The translations under genes and the position numbers were made by a program. A stretch of 64,000 nt of DNA, taken from assembly GCA_037444305.1 (NCBI GenBank), contig JBBIMP010000021.1, positions 1 through 64,000 of the forward strand, given 5' to 3'. The DNA is from JBBIMP01 sp037444305 (GTDB lineage Bacteria; Acidobacteriota; UBA6911). This document shows, piece after piece, positions 25,723 through 33,647 of the stretch (positions within the stretch are counted from its first letter, which is position 1; each line of letters opens with the position of its first letter). The notes under the pieces were generated by a model. That model saw nothing but the letters and a program-made list of their open reading frames with translations, had not been told where the DNA came from and searched no databases.

Positions 25723-27003
25723 TCACTGGCCCGTCCGTATGCGCGACGCGACGCGGTCTACCTCGCGCCAGACACGCATCAGATTTCCCCCCCAGATCTT
25801 GAGGATATCCTCCTCGGAGTATCCCCGCCGCACGAGTTCAATCGTGACATTCAGCGCTTCCGAGTGGTCATTGAATCCCGGGATGCCGCCGCCGCCGTCA
25901 AAATCCGTGCCGATGCCCACGTGGTCAATCCCGGCCACTTTGACCGCATGGTCGATGTGGTTGACGAAATCGGTCAGAATGGCCGGCGGATGGACGGCAT
26001 CGATCTCCCGCATGCCTTCCTGGAACGCACGCATCATCTTCTCGTATTCCGCCCTCTGCTCGTCCGTCATGGCCTGCATTTCCTGCCGGCTCACCCTTCG
26101 CCAACCCAACTTTGTCCGCAGCGCACCGGTTGCCTGGCGCCGTTCCGGCGACTCCGCTTTGAGGAAGCTCCCGAGAGCGACAATCTGAATGACGCCGCCG
26201 TTTTTGGCCAGGGCCCTGAGCTGGCCGTCGTTGAGATTGCGGTTGTGGTCATTCAGCGCCGTGCACCCGGAGTGCGAGGCAATGATGGGCGCCCGGGTCA
26301 GTTCGACGACATCCCAGAACGACTTCACCGAGATGTGCGACACATCGATCATGATCCCGAGGCGGTTCATTTCCGCAATCACCTTCCTGCCGAACGGGGA
26401 AAGCCCCCCGTGCATCGGCTCCGCGGGACCGGAGGAGTCGCAGATCTGGTTGTGGCCCGAGTGGCTGAGGGTGACGTAGCGCGCTCCCCGCGCGTGATAT
26501 TCCTGCAGGCGAAAAAGGTCCTCACCCAGCGGATAGCCGTTCTCGACCCCGATGATGATGACCCGTTTGCCGGTCTTTGCGATCCTCTCCACATCGTCGG
26601 GCGCAAAAGCGAGCTCGCACTTGTCGGGATGCATGGTCTCCGCCAGCCGCCGGATCGCGTCGAACTTGCCGACCGCCGATTCGTGGGCTCGCTGGTAGCC
26701 CGCCTCGTCGAGGGTGCCGCTCTGGCCCACATAGACCGCCAGAAAAACTCCATCCAGTCCGCCCTTGAACATCTTCGGGAGATCGCACTTGAGTCCCGAG
26801 TTCCCGCCGCCGGGATCCAGGGCAGCCGTGGCATACTGCGGTCCCGGAATATCCACGTGGGAGTCGAGCGTCAGGGCCCGCTCGTGAATCGCCCTGGCCC
26901 GTGCCACGACAGGATCCTCGCCGGCCTTCGGGGCGGCCTCCTGCCCGAAAGCTGCAAGCGCCAGCACAATCAACGAAAAAGTGAAAAAGACTGTCCGTCT
27001 CAT
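25723..27003 (-). CDS. Membrane dipeptidase (M19, renal-dipeptidase family)
   Basis: 426 residues from the ATG at 27003, which follows GGAGGAGG; a longer frame from 27063 has no site. After the signal peptide (...LALAAFGQ) come the M19 zinc motifs: LDSHVDIPG (HxD), VIIIGVENGYPLG (bridging Glu), YVTLSHSGHNQICDSS, IDVSHISVKSFWDVVE, PIIASHSGC and the late VGIGTDFDGGGG. The family hydrolyses dipeptides, including D-amino-acid-containing ones, and some beta-lactams. With the M20 gene downstream it suggests an envelope peptide-scavenging pair. Confidence 0.93.
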   Translation of the reverse strand: MRRTVFFTFSLIVLALAAFGQEAAPKAGEDPVVARARAIHERALTLDSHVDIPGPQYATAALDPGGGNSGLKCDLPKMFKGGLDGVFLAVYVGQSGTLDEAGYQRAHESAVGKFDAIRRLAETMHPDKCELAFAPDDVERIAKTGKRVIIIGVENGYPLGEDLFRLQEYHARGARYVTLSHSGHNQICDSSGPAEPMHGGLSPFGRKVIAEMNRLGIMIDVSHISVKSFWDVVELTRAPIIASHSGCTALNDHNRNLNDGQLRALAKNGGVIQIVALGSFLKAESPERRQATGALRTKLGWRRVSRQEMQAMTDEQRAEYEKMMRAFQEGMREIDAVHPPAILTDFVNHIDHAVKVAGIDHVGIGTDFDGGGGIPGFNDHSEALNVTIELVRRGYSEEDILKIWGGNLMRVWREVDRVASRIRTGQ

Positions 27004-27097
27004 TCCTGCCTCCTCCCGGATTCCTTGATTGGAGCCGTCATCATAACCCAAAGCGGGGCTCAACGGGTAGAAGGCGGGAGGCGCAAAATGCCGGCCG

Positions 27098-27694
27098 TTG
27101 TCCTATAACGTGGTGCCCGACCACGCGAAGGTCTGGCATTACGTCCGGGGCAAGGACCGCCAGGAGGTCGAAGAGGTCTACGGCCGGGTTCTGCAAATCG
27201 CCGAGGGCGCCGCCCTGATGAGCGGCGCCCGCCACGAGGTTTATCTCGTCACCGGTGTGTACAACAAACTCGTGAATCGGGAGGCCGCACGCCTGCTCCA
27301 CCACAATTTCGAGTTCGTGGGCGCCCCCGACTTCAGCGAGGAGGAGCAGGCGTTTGCCCGCGAGCTGCAGAAGTCGCTGGGCAAGCCGGAAGAGGGCCTC
27401 AGCAGAAAGGTCATGCCCCTGGAGGAAGCAGGCGTATTCACGGGCGGCGGCTCCACCGACGTGGCCGACGTCAGCTGGATCACGCCCACCGCGACACTGA
27501 GCACTGCATGCTGGCCGCTGGGTTCCCCGGGGCACAGCTGGGCCGTGGTGACCTGCTCGGGCTCCTCGGTCGGCTTCAAGGGGATACATGCGGCGGCGAA
27601 GGTCTTCGCCGCGGCCGGCGTGGAGGCACTGCTCGATCCGGAAATCGTTCGCAGGGCCCGCCTGGAGTGGATCGACTCCAAGCTCACCTTCCGC
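27098..27694 (+). pseudogene. C-terminal fragment of an AbgB-like M20D amidohydrolase
   Basis: The frame begins with NVVPDHAKVWHYVRG, which in AbgB-type aminobenzoyl-glutamate hydrolases lies in the middle of the protein. The catalytic N-terminal half, with the metal-binding DAGHACGHH motif, is missing. The remaining half is well preserved: GVFTGGGSTDVADVSWITPTA and SPGHSW correspond to the same motifs in the intact paralogue at 50700. The only start available is a TTG at 27098 with no good ribosome-binding site. After about 198 codons it runs, without stop or frameshift, into superoxide dismutase sequence. It cannot be an active hydrolase. Confidence 0.85.
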
Positions 27695-27820
27695 GGACCC
27701 GAGTCCATCATCGGCCGGGCCGTCATCGTACATGCCGACGAAGACGATCTGACATCGCAGCCGACCGGGAATGCCGGGGGCCGCGTGGCCTGCGGAGTGA
27801 TCGGCGTCAAAAAGCCGTGA
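27695..27820 (+). pseudogene. C-terminal fragment of Cu,Zn superoxide dismutase fused in frame
   Basis: The last 41 codons read as the end of a Cu,Zn-SOD: GPESIIGRAVIVHADEDD, then TGNAGGRVACGVIG. This includes the position of the last copper ligand (His in IVHAD), the active-site Arg in GGRVACG and the disulfide Cys. All earlier copper and zinc ligands are absent. The SOD part follows the AbgB fragment directly at GGA 27695 in the same frame. Fragment identity is strong because the signature is nearly invariant; the fusion is almost surely a recombination product rather than a working protein. Confidence 0.85.
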
Positions 27821-27947
27821 GGATGCGGGAGTAGGTGGCGCAGACGAACACCTTGGCTCCGCGCCCCAACAGCGCCCTGGCAACGGCCAGTCCGATGCCC
27901 CGGGTTCCTCCGCCTGCGATTGCGGGCTTCCCTTCGATCCCGCTCAT
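27807..27947 (-). pseudogene. N-terminal fragment of a short-chain dehydrogenase
   Basis: 46 codons starting at the ATG 27947 with GGGAGGAAGCGA upstream. It reads MSGIEGKPAIAGGGTRGIGL then ARALLGRGAKVFVCA, the beginning of an SDR Rossmann fold, with the TGxxxGIG motif altered to GGGTRGIG. It then leaves the family abruptly and stops, at the point where the SOD fragment's 3' flank begins on the other strand. The start codon overlaps the stop of the PolX-like gene (ATGA), so it was once translationally coupled to it. Confidence 0.8.
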
Positions 27948-29305
27948 TCGCTTCCTCCCGGCGCTATCGGCGCCGCCAATTGCGGTGAGGCCGGGCGGCA
28001 CGGCCTCCCGCCCGACTTCCGCCCTCCTATCCGGGAACCGAGGAATGCCAGAATGTCGGGCAGAGTCCTGGCATTGAGAACCTGGTCCGGGGTGAGCCAA
28101 GCCTTGCGGGCAATTCCCACACCGTAGCTCACATCGCCCAGCTCGGCCGCGCTGTGCGCATCGGGATTGATCGACACCGGTACCCCCCTGTCACCGGCGT
28201 AGCGCGCCATATGCCAGTCGAGGTCGAGGCGTTTGGGATTCGAGTTAATCTCGATCGCCACCCCGTGGGCGCGCGCGGCATCGACGATCTTGTGCAGATC
28301 GAGGGGACAGGGGGGAAACTCCAGGAGCAGGCGGCCCGTCGGATGACCCAGCATCGTCAACCAGGGATTTTCCATTGCTCGAATGACCCGCCGGGTTGCA
28401 GCCGCTTCATCCATGCCGAGGCCGCTGTGAATGGACCCGATGACGAAATCGCAGCATTCCAGGGTTGCGGAATCGTAATCGAGCGAGCCGTCCGCCAGGA
28501 TGTCCGATTCGATCCCCTTCAAGATCCTGATGCCGCCGTACTTATCTTGCAGCCGGTCGATCTCTGCGTGCTGCTTCGACACTTCCGACGCCTGCAGTCC
28601 CCCGGCATAGTAGGCAGACCGGCTGTGGTCAGAAATGCCGATATACTCATAGCCCTCAGCCAGGGCCTGCCGGACCAGGTCCTCGAGGCTGTCGGTCCCG
28701 TCGCTCCAGTCGGAATGCACGTGAAACAGTCCGCGCAGATCCCTCCGCTCCACCAGGGCCGGCAGTCGGCCATGTTCGGCCGCCTCGATCTCTCCCGTTC
28801 CCTCGCGGAGCTCAGGCGGGATGAAGTCCAGCTCCAAGGCCCGGAAAATATCCGCCTCCTCCCCGGCCGGCACATCCTGGCCGCAGCGGAGCATGCCCGC
28901 GCGCGTCATCCGGATCCCCAGGCGCAGCGCCCGCTCCTGCATCGCGGCGACATGCCGGACCGAGCCCGTGAGATGGAACAGCAGGTAAGGAAACGCCGGT
29001 TCGTCCGCCAGATAAAGATCGACCTGAATCCCCGAGGACATGGTCAACACCACCTCGGCGTCCCCGGTCCGGGACACGCGATCTACCCCCGCGGCGCGCG
29101 AGATATGCGCGATTGCTTCCCTGAAGTCCGAGCACACGCCAATCATCGGAATCCGCTCCACGAGATCGCACTTTCTCCGGGCCGCGCCCGCCACCTCAAC
29201 GCGGATCACCGCGGGACAACCGGACAGGATTCGGGTTACGATTCCGGCCTCGAGCAGAGCCTGGCTCAGGAGCAGCGATTGGGCGGCGACATCCCTCGAC
29301 ATCAT
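27944..29305 (-). CDS. PolX-like PHP-domain protein with degenerate polymerase region
   Basis: 453 residues from the ATG at 29305 (TGGAGG upstream). The C-terminal half is a good PHP phosphoesterase/3'-5' exonuclease domain of the PolX type: LFHVHSDWSDGTDSLEDLV, YIGISDHSRSAYYAGGL, ILKGIESDILADGSLD, GSIHSG, LGHPTGRLL, EINSNPKRLDLD and VSINPDAHS. Its metal ligands look complete. The N-terminal half resembles the pol-beta-like palm (VEVAGAARRKCDLVERI, GIQVDLYLADE, LFHLTGS) but lacks the GDIDL catalytic Asp pair, and the helix-hairpin-helix domain is missing. It probably retains hydrolase but not polymerase activity. Normal PolX is about 570 aa. Confidence 0.85.
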   Translation of the reverse strand: MMSRDVAAQSLLLSQALLEAGIVTRILSGCPAVIRVEVAGAARRKCDLVERIPMIGVCSDFREAIAHISRAAGVDRVSRTGDAEVVLTMSSGIQVDLYLADEPAFPYLLFHLTGSVRHVAAMQERALRLGIRMTRAGMLRCGQDVPAGEEADIFRALELDFIPPELREGTGEIEAAEHGRLPALVERRDLRGLFHVHSDWSDGTDSLEDLVRQALAEGYEYIGISDHSRSAYYAGGLQASEVSKQHAEIDRLQDKYGGIRILKGIESDILADGSLDYDSATLECCDFVIGSIHSGLGMDEAAATRRVIRAMENPWLTMLGHPTGRLLLEFPPCPLDLHKIVDAARAHGVAIEINSNPKRLDLDWHMARYAGDRGVPVSINPDAHSAAELGDVSYGVGIARKAWLTPDQVLNARTLPDILAFLGSRIGGRKSGGRPCRPASPQLAAPIAPGGSE

Positions 29306-29530
29306 TCGAAATCCTCCAGAAAGCTGATCCCATTTCTGCGGCATGTTGTTTCCGGGCGGCGCGCGTCGCATTGTACTCTGTTTGCGTCCAGGGCTGATGA
29401 CGGGCGCGACATGTCCGCGAGCCTCGGATTGCTGCCGCCCCCGGTCCGGCAGCCAACTCATCAGGGGACAACGGATCGGGGTATGATTGATGTAGCATGT
29501 GTAGCATAGACTCTGAATAGGAAGCGTGCA

Positions 29531-30250
29531 ATGATCCCGCTGCGTGATGACAACCCGACATCGACCAAACCCGTCCTGACCGCCGCGCTGATAGCGGCCA
29601 ACGTCCTGGTGTTTCTATACCAGCTCAGCCTGGGACCCCGCGCCGGGCAGGCGCTTGTTTACCAGTTGGGGGCCATCCCGTCGGTCATCACCGGGGCCAG
29701 GGCGCTGCCGGCGGATCTCGCCGTGATTCCGCCGGTCTTCAGCCTGTTTACGAGCATGTTCCTGCACGGAGGCCTGATGCATATCGGCGGTAACATGCTT
29801 TACCTGTGGATCTTTGGCAACAACATCGAGGACGCCATGGGCCGGCTGCGCTTCTTCGCGTTTTATGCGATTACCGGCCTGGCCGCCTCCCTGGCGCACC
29901 TGCTTTCCGATCCCGGCTCCACTATCCCCACCATCGGCGCCAGCGGCGCCATTTCCGGCGTCCTGGGAGCCTACCTCCTGCTGTACCCGCGCGCGCGGAT
30001 CCTCACCCTGATCCCCCTCGGATTCTTCATCAGGATTTTCTATATTCCGGCGGGCATAGTGCTTGGGTTGTGGTTTTTGTTCCAGCTCCTCAGCAGTTCC
30101 ATGAGCGGCGGGCAGGCAGGCGGAGTCGCCTGGTGGGCCCACATCGGAGGATTCATCGCCGGGATGGTTCTGGTGGGAGCCTTCAAGAAGCGCCGGGTAC
30201 GGTTTTTCAATCCGCCGCACCGCCGCAGCGAATATTTCAGCCGCTGGTGA
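29531..30250 (+). CDS. Rhomboid-family intramembrane serine protease
   Basis: 239 residues with six or seven hydrophobic segments. The catalytic dyad is visible: Ser138 in IGASGAISG and His204 in WWAHIGGFIAG. The oxyanion-region motif FLHGGLMHIGGNML gives His79, His84 and Asn88. Rhomboids cleave membrane-spanning substrates within the bilayer. The N-terminus MIPLRDDNPT matches the common bacterial subgroup that starts MIPLRDxxPT. The C-terminal tail is Arg-rich and cytoplasmic. GAATAGGAAG lies upstream. Substrate unknown. Confidence 0.95.
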   Translation: MIPLRDDNPTSTKPVLTAALIAANVLVFLYQLSLGPRAGQALVYQLGAIPSVITGARALPADLAVIPPVFSLFTSMFLHGGLMHIGGNMLYLWIFGNNIEDAMGRLRFFAFYAITGLAASLAHLLSDPGSTIPTIGASGAISGVLGAYLLLYPRARILTLIPLGFFIRIFYIPAGIVLGLWFLFQLLSSSMSGGQAGGVAWWAHIGGFIAGMVLVGAFKKRRVRFFNPPHRRSEYFSRW

Positions 30251-30308
30251 TGCGCGCAGGCGCGCGGATTCAGAGTCGCCAGGGCCTGTGCGCCGGATCC
30301 CCAAGACA

Positions 30309-30338
30309 ATCGGCCGGAACTCTCGGGTTCCGGCCGAT
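30309..30338 (+). terminator. Hairpin after the rhomboid gene
   Basis: ATCGGCCGGAAC (30309-30320) and GTTCCGGCCGAT (30327-30338) form a perfect 12-bp stem with a six-base loop, 58 bases after the rhomboid stop. There is no T-run, so termination is likely but not certain. Confidence 0.55.
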
Positions 30339-30769
30339 GAAGGCGGTGAGGGGGCTAGACCAGCTTGAACTGCAATCCCCGGATCATTCTCTGTGGGCGT
30401 CGCCTCGTGAACCTGAAATCGCCGCCTGTCAGTTTTGTGTGCCGGGCTGCGCGGTACCGTCAGGATTCTCTCGTCCTCTTGTCACGGAATTCTTAGCAAC
30501 AGCTGTGCCATCTGAGCCCGGGAAGCCTCCCGGAGAACACATGGCAAATGTATCTTACTGACTACATGAGCTTTATAAGCTCAGGCCTGAAAGTTGGGTG
30601 TGTACCCGGCGATTCTTACAACACTCCGGATGGTACCAGAATTGTAAGGTAAATTGACAGCTGCCCTGCCGCACGAATCGAATTCTCAGACCCAAGTGCC
30701 GTAATTCCTTTATTACCGCAAGGAAGGGCAGGAATCGGCGTCGTAAGAATCTCCGACACCCGCCGGATT
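30339..30769. other. Intergenic stretch without a recognisable gene
   Basis: About 430 bases between the rhomboid hairpin and the ACT remnant. The base composition drops in GC around 30540-30720. No frame with a ribosome-binding site and protein-like sequence was found on either strand, and no repeat shared with the rest of the window was noticed. Confidence 0.5.
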
Positions 30770-30961
30770 TCACCCCGCTACATTAGGGGGCGGCCCGGCA
30801 ACCGACAACAGGATGCCGACCTGCCCGAAATCGAAAGGCCCTTCCAGCTTGAGCGCCTGCCGCTCCCTCTCGCACAGGATTCCATCAGGAACGTGCGCCT
30901 CCAGGCAGATCAGAAAGAGTTCCTCGGGGGTGCGGTTGACGGAGAGGAAGAATTCATCTTC
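30770..30961 (-). pseudogene. Fragment of an ACT-domain (CASTOR-like) protein
   Basis: About 63 codons reading EDEFFLSVNRTPEELFLICLEAH (shown here only in part: DEFFLSVNRTPEELF), then LKLEGPFDFGQVGILLSVAG. This is the central part of small bacterial ACT-domain proteins, which normally have about 28 residues before it and continue for another 50 or so. Here it has no start codon of its own and ends shortly after the ILLSVAG strand. It overlaps the last codons of the M20 gene upstream in a different frame. An internal gene fragment. Confidence 0.65.
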
Positions 30962-32108
30962 CCTCCTCGGGGCCGCAGAACCGCCTGGCCAATTCTGCCA
31001 GGGCATCGCGGCAGGCGAGCACTTCCTCCGTCTTCACATACTCCTCCACGCTGTGCAGCCCGGCGCCGCCCGGACCAAAAATCACACAGGGAATTCCGCT
31101 GTGCCCGAGCACGGCAGCGTCGGTCCAGAAAGTCACGCCCGACCGCCGGGGCCTGCGCCCGTTCCTGGACAGAATTGACTCGAGCATGCCCGGGAGCGGG
31201 CAATCCTCGGGAGTTTCGTACGGTAATCGGCCAAACACGGACCTCGCCTCCGCCGAGAACTCAGCATCCTCGGCCCTCAGCTCGGCAAGAATCCCCTCCA
31301 CCTCCGCCATGGCCGCGACGGGATCCTCGCCGCCGATGGTGCGCCGCTCGACTTTCAGCGTGCAGCGTTCGGGATAGGTGCTCATCTCCCGGCCACCCTC
31401 GATGAGGGAGGCGTGCAGCGATGCGGTACCCATTATGGGATGCCGCGTTCCCGACTGCAGCCGGCGATCGAGCGCTTCGAGCTTCGGGATCACGCGGCCC
31501 ATGCGGAAGATGGCATCGCGACCTTCCAGCGGCCTGCTTCCATGGGCGGCTATGCCATGAGCCACGATCTCGACCCATGAGAATCCCTTGTGCCCTACGC
31601 CGATGGCGAGGTCTGTCGGCTCGGCCACCACGGCCGCATCCGCCTTCCACCTCCGCACTAGAGCTTCCGCTCCGATGCTGGTGTACTCCTCGTCCGAGAC
31701 GGCTGCGATCACCAGCCTTCCGGCGGGCAGGCCGCCCTGGAGAACCAGCGAGCGCGCGGCGCCGATCATGGCCGCCACTCCCCCCTTCATGTCCTGCGCG
31801 CCCCGGCCGTAGATCCTGCCATCCCGCTCCACCGGATCGAAAGGCGCCGGCATCCCTTCGATCCCAACGGTGTCGAGGTGCCCGCAGAACATGAGCGTCG
31901 GCCCGGCAGCCCGCCCCTCCATGACTCCGACGACATTCGGCCTGCCGGGCGCGGCTTCCGCTATCTCCACGCCCAGTCCGATGCCGCGCATTTCCGAGGC
32001 CGCCGCCTCGGCAACCGCCCCCTCCCCCGCGGCCCCGGGCACCAGCAGAGGATTGACGGAGTCCACCGCGATCAGCTCCTTTAAAAATTCTATTGTCCTG
32101 TCACTCAT
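30954..32108 (-). CDS. M20 peptidase, ArgE/DapE-type deacylase
   Basis: 384 residues, no signal peptide, so cytoplasmic. Metal and catalytic motifs: LMFCGHLDTVG (His, Asp), YGRGAQDMKGGVAAM (bridging Asp), VSDEEYTSIGAEAL (Glu pair), VVAEPTDLAIG (metal ligand), GIAAHGSRPLEGRDAI (dimerisation His) and GPGGAGLHSVEEYV (last His). The set is complete. Members remove acyl groups from N-acyl amino acids, as acetylornithine deacetylase or succinyl-diaminopimelate desuccinylase do. No arginine or lysine genes are adjacent, so the substrate is open. Its start overlaps the DUF2007 stop by eight bases. Confidence 0.9.
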   Translation of the reverse strand: MSDRTIEFLKELIAVDSVNPLLVPGAAGEGAVAEAAASEMRGIGLGVEIAEAAPGRPNVVGVMEGRAAGPTLMFCGHLDTVGIEGMPAPFDPVERDGRIYGRGAQDMKGGVAAMIGAARSLVLQGGLPAGRLVIAAVSDEEYTSIGAEALVRRWKADAAVVAEPTDLAIGVGHKGFSWVEIVAHGIAAHGSRPLEGRDAIFRMGRVIPKLEALDRRLQSGTRHPIMGTASLHASLIEGGREMSTYPERCTLKVERRTIGGEDPVAAMAEVEGILAELRAEDAEFSAEARSVFGRLPYETPEDCPLPGMLESILSRNGRRPRRSGVTFWTDAAVLGHSGIPCVIFGPGGAGLHSVEEYVKTEEVLACRDALAELARRFCGPEEGR

Positions 32109-32388
32109 CGATTTCCTCGATCGGGTTCTCCTGCAGCAGTTGGGAAGCCTCTTCGTAGTCCTGCCGGCGGACGTATACAGCAGCGCTCCAGATGGTATCG
32201 CCGCAATAGGGGACCGGAGAGAGCGGTGACATCATCCTGAGGACCTTGTCACCATGAACGGCGTGAGGGATTCCTGCTGACTCCAGAATCGACCTCACCA
32301 CCATAATCTGCGCCATATTGGATGTGCGCAGCACACAGACTAGATCATCCTCAGCCCTCAGAAGGTCGAGATCGTCCTTATTCACCAT
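32101..32388 (-). CDS. DUF2007-type small signalling-like protein
   Basis: 95 residues. VCVLRTSNMAQIMVVRSILESAGIPHAVHGD followed by a variable loop and AAVYVRRQDYEEASQLLQE is the pattern of DUF2007 (putative prokaryotic signal-transducing protein, a ferredoxin-like alpha-beta fold). The ATG at 32388 lies only one base after AGGAGG; the following GTG codon would be better spaced, so either may be used. It overlaps the M20 deacylase start, so the two are translationally coupled. Function of the family is unknown. Confidence 0.75.
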   Translation of the reverse strand: MVNKDDLDLLRAEDDLVCVLRTSNMAQIMVVRSILESAGIPHAVHGDKVLRMMSPLSPVPYCGDTIWSAAVYVRRQDYEEASQLLQENPIEEIDE

Positions 32389-32431
32389 TCCTCCTGCTGA
32401 ACACCCCGAACGGGCAGCTCTAGGGCGTTTA

Positions 32432-33463
32432 TTACTCCGGCGGCGCCTTGGAAACACGGATCACCGCCGCCCCGTGAATCCTGCCGGCGCGGAGGCTCTC
32501 CAGGGCTTCATTGGCCTGTTCGAGCCCGAAAACCGCCGTCTCCGTCACGATCGGCACTTTCGGGGCAAGCGCCAGGAGCTCTTCGGCGTCCTTCCGGGTC
32601 AAGTTAGCCACCGAGCGGATGACGCGCTCGCCCCAGAGAAGGCTATAGGGGAAGGATGGGATGTCGCTCATGTGAATCCCGCCGCAGACAACCGTTCCTC
32701 CCTTGGCGGTGGCCTGCAGCGCCAGGGGAAGCAGCGCACCCACGGGTGCGAAGAGAATGGCCGCATCCAGCTCTTCGGGCGGGCCGGAGGAAGAATCCCC
32801 TGCCCAGATTGCCCCCAGCTCGCGGGCCAAACCCTGCGCTTCGGCATCCCCTGGGCGGGTGAAAGCATACACGCCTTTCCCCTGCCAGACGGCAATCTGC
32901 GCCACGATGTGCGCCGCAGCTCCGAAGCCGTAGAGGCCGAGCCTTTCCACCCCCTCTCCTGCCATCCGATAGGAGCGGTAGCCTATCAAGCCGGCGCAGA
33001 GCAGGGGGGCCGCCGAGACCGGATCTGCACCGGCGGGCAGGAGAAAGCAATAGGCTTCGTCGGCCACGCAGTACTCGGCGAAACCCCCGTCGGCCGTATA
33101 TCCGGTGAAGCGGGCGGTGTCGCAGAGGTTTTCCTTACCGCCCAGGCAGTAGCGGCAACGGCCGCAGGTGGCCCCCAGCCAGGAAACGCCCACGTTGTCA
33201 CCGGCCTGGAACCGGCGGGCCAGGACGCCGGCCGCGGCTACGGTGCCTGTAACCTGGTGTCCGGGGATGAGGGAGGATTTCGGATCAGGCAGTTCCCCGT
33301 CCACGATGTGAAGGTCGGTCCGGCATACGCCGCAGGCATGCACGCGGACGAGCACCTGGGAGGCAGCCGGGCTTGGCACCGGGACTTCCTGCAGGCGCAA
33401 CGGCACTCCCGGCCGCTCCAAGATCATCGCGCGCATCTTTTCGGGAACGGCCAACCGCTTCAC
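32432..33463 (-). CDS. Zinc-dependent alcohol dehydrogenase family protein
   Basis: 343 residues from a GTG at 33463 preceded by AGAGGTGC; an ATG nine codons in (33436) is the alternative. MDR-family features: catalytic zinc ligands in HACGVCRTDLH and the second in IPGHQVTG (GHE is usual, Gln here), a structural zinc cluster CGRCRYCLGGKENLC, and an NAD(P) fold near GLYGFGAAAHIVAQIA (GxGxxG is changed to GFGAAA). It closely resembles the AdhA-type group that oxidises primary alcohols or reduces aldehydes. The hairpin repeat at 33552 lies just upstream. Confidence 0.88.
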   Translation of the reverse strand: MKRLAVPEKMRAMILERPGVPLRLQEVPVPSPAASQVLVRVHACGVCRTDLHIVDGELPDPKSSLIPGHQVTGTVAAAGVLARRFQAGDNVGVSWLGATCGRCRYCLGGKENLCDTARFTGYTADGGFAEYCVADEAYCFLLPAGADPVSAAPLLCAGLIGYRSYRMAGEGVERLGLYGFGAAAHIVAQIAVWQGKGVYAFTRPGDAEAQGLARELGAIWAGDSSSGPPEELDAAILFAPVGALLPLALQATAKGGTVVCGGIHMSDIPSFPYSLLWGERVIRSVANLTRKDAEELLALAPKVPIVTETAVFGLEQANEALESLRAGRIHGAAVIRVSKAPPE

Positions 33464-33551
33464 GCTGCACCTCTTTGAGCATTCCTGCAACTGTTCCGGT
33501 TTCAGGATCGTATCCCAGTCCTCCCGCTCCCCGCAAGATCCACCCCCGGGA

Positions 33552-33597
33552 GGGACAGGCTACCGTGTCCCCGAGGGGGACACGGTAGCCTGTTCCC
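33552..33597. repeat. Palindromic REP-like hairpin, copy A
   Basis: Left arm 33552-33572 and right arm 33576-33597 form a stem of 21 pairs with a single bulge and a three-base loop. The arms read GACACGGTAGCCTGT and its complement between runs of C and G. The same palindrome with a longer loop occurs at 42405-42489. It lies between divergent genes (ADH and M28 peptidase) and starts about 90 bases upstream of each. Confidence 0.85.
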
Positions 33598-33647
33598 CTT
33601 TTCTATGTATAATTGCTGCCCCGAGCTCTCCCGGAAAGGACGACGCC

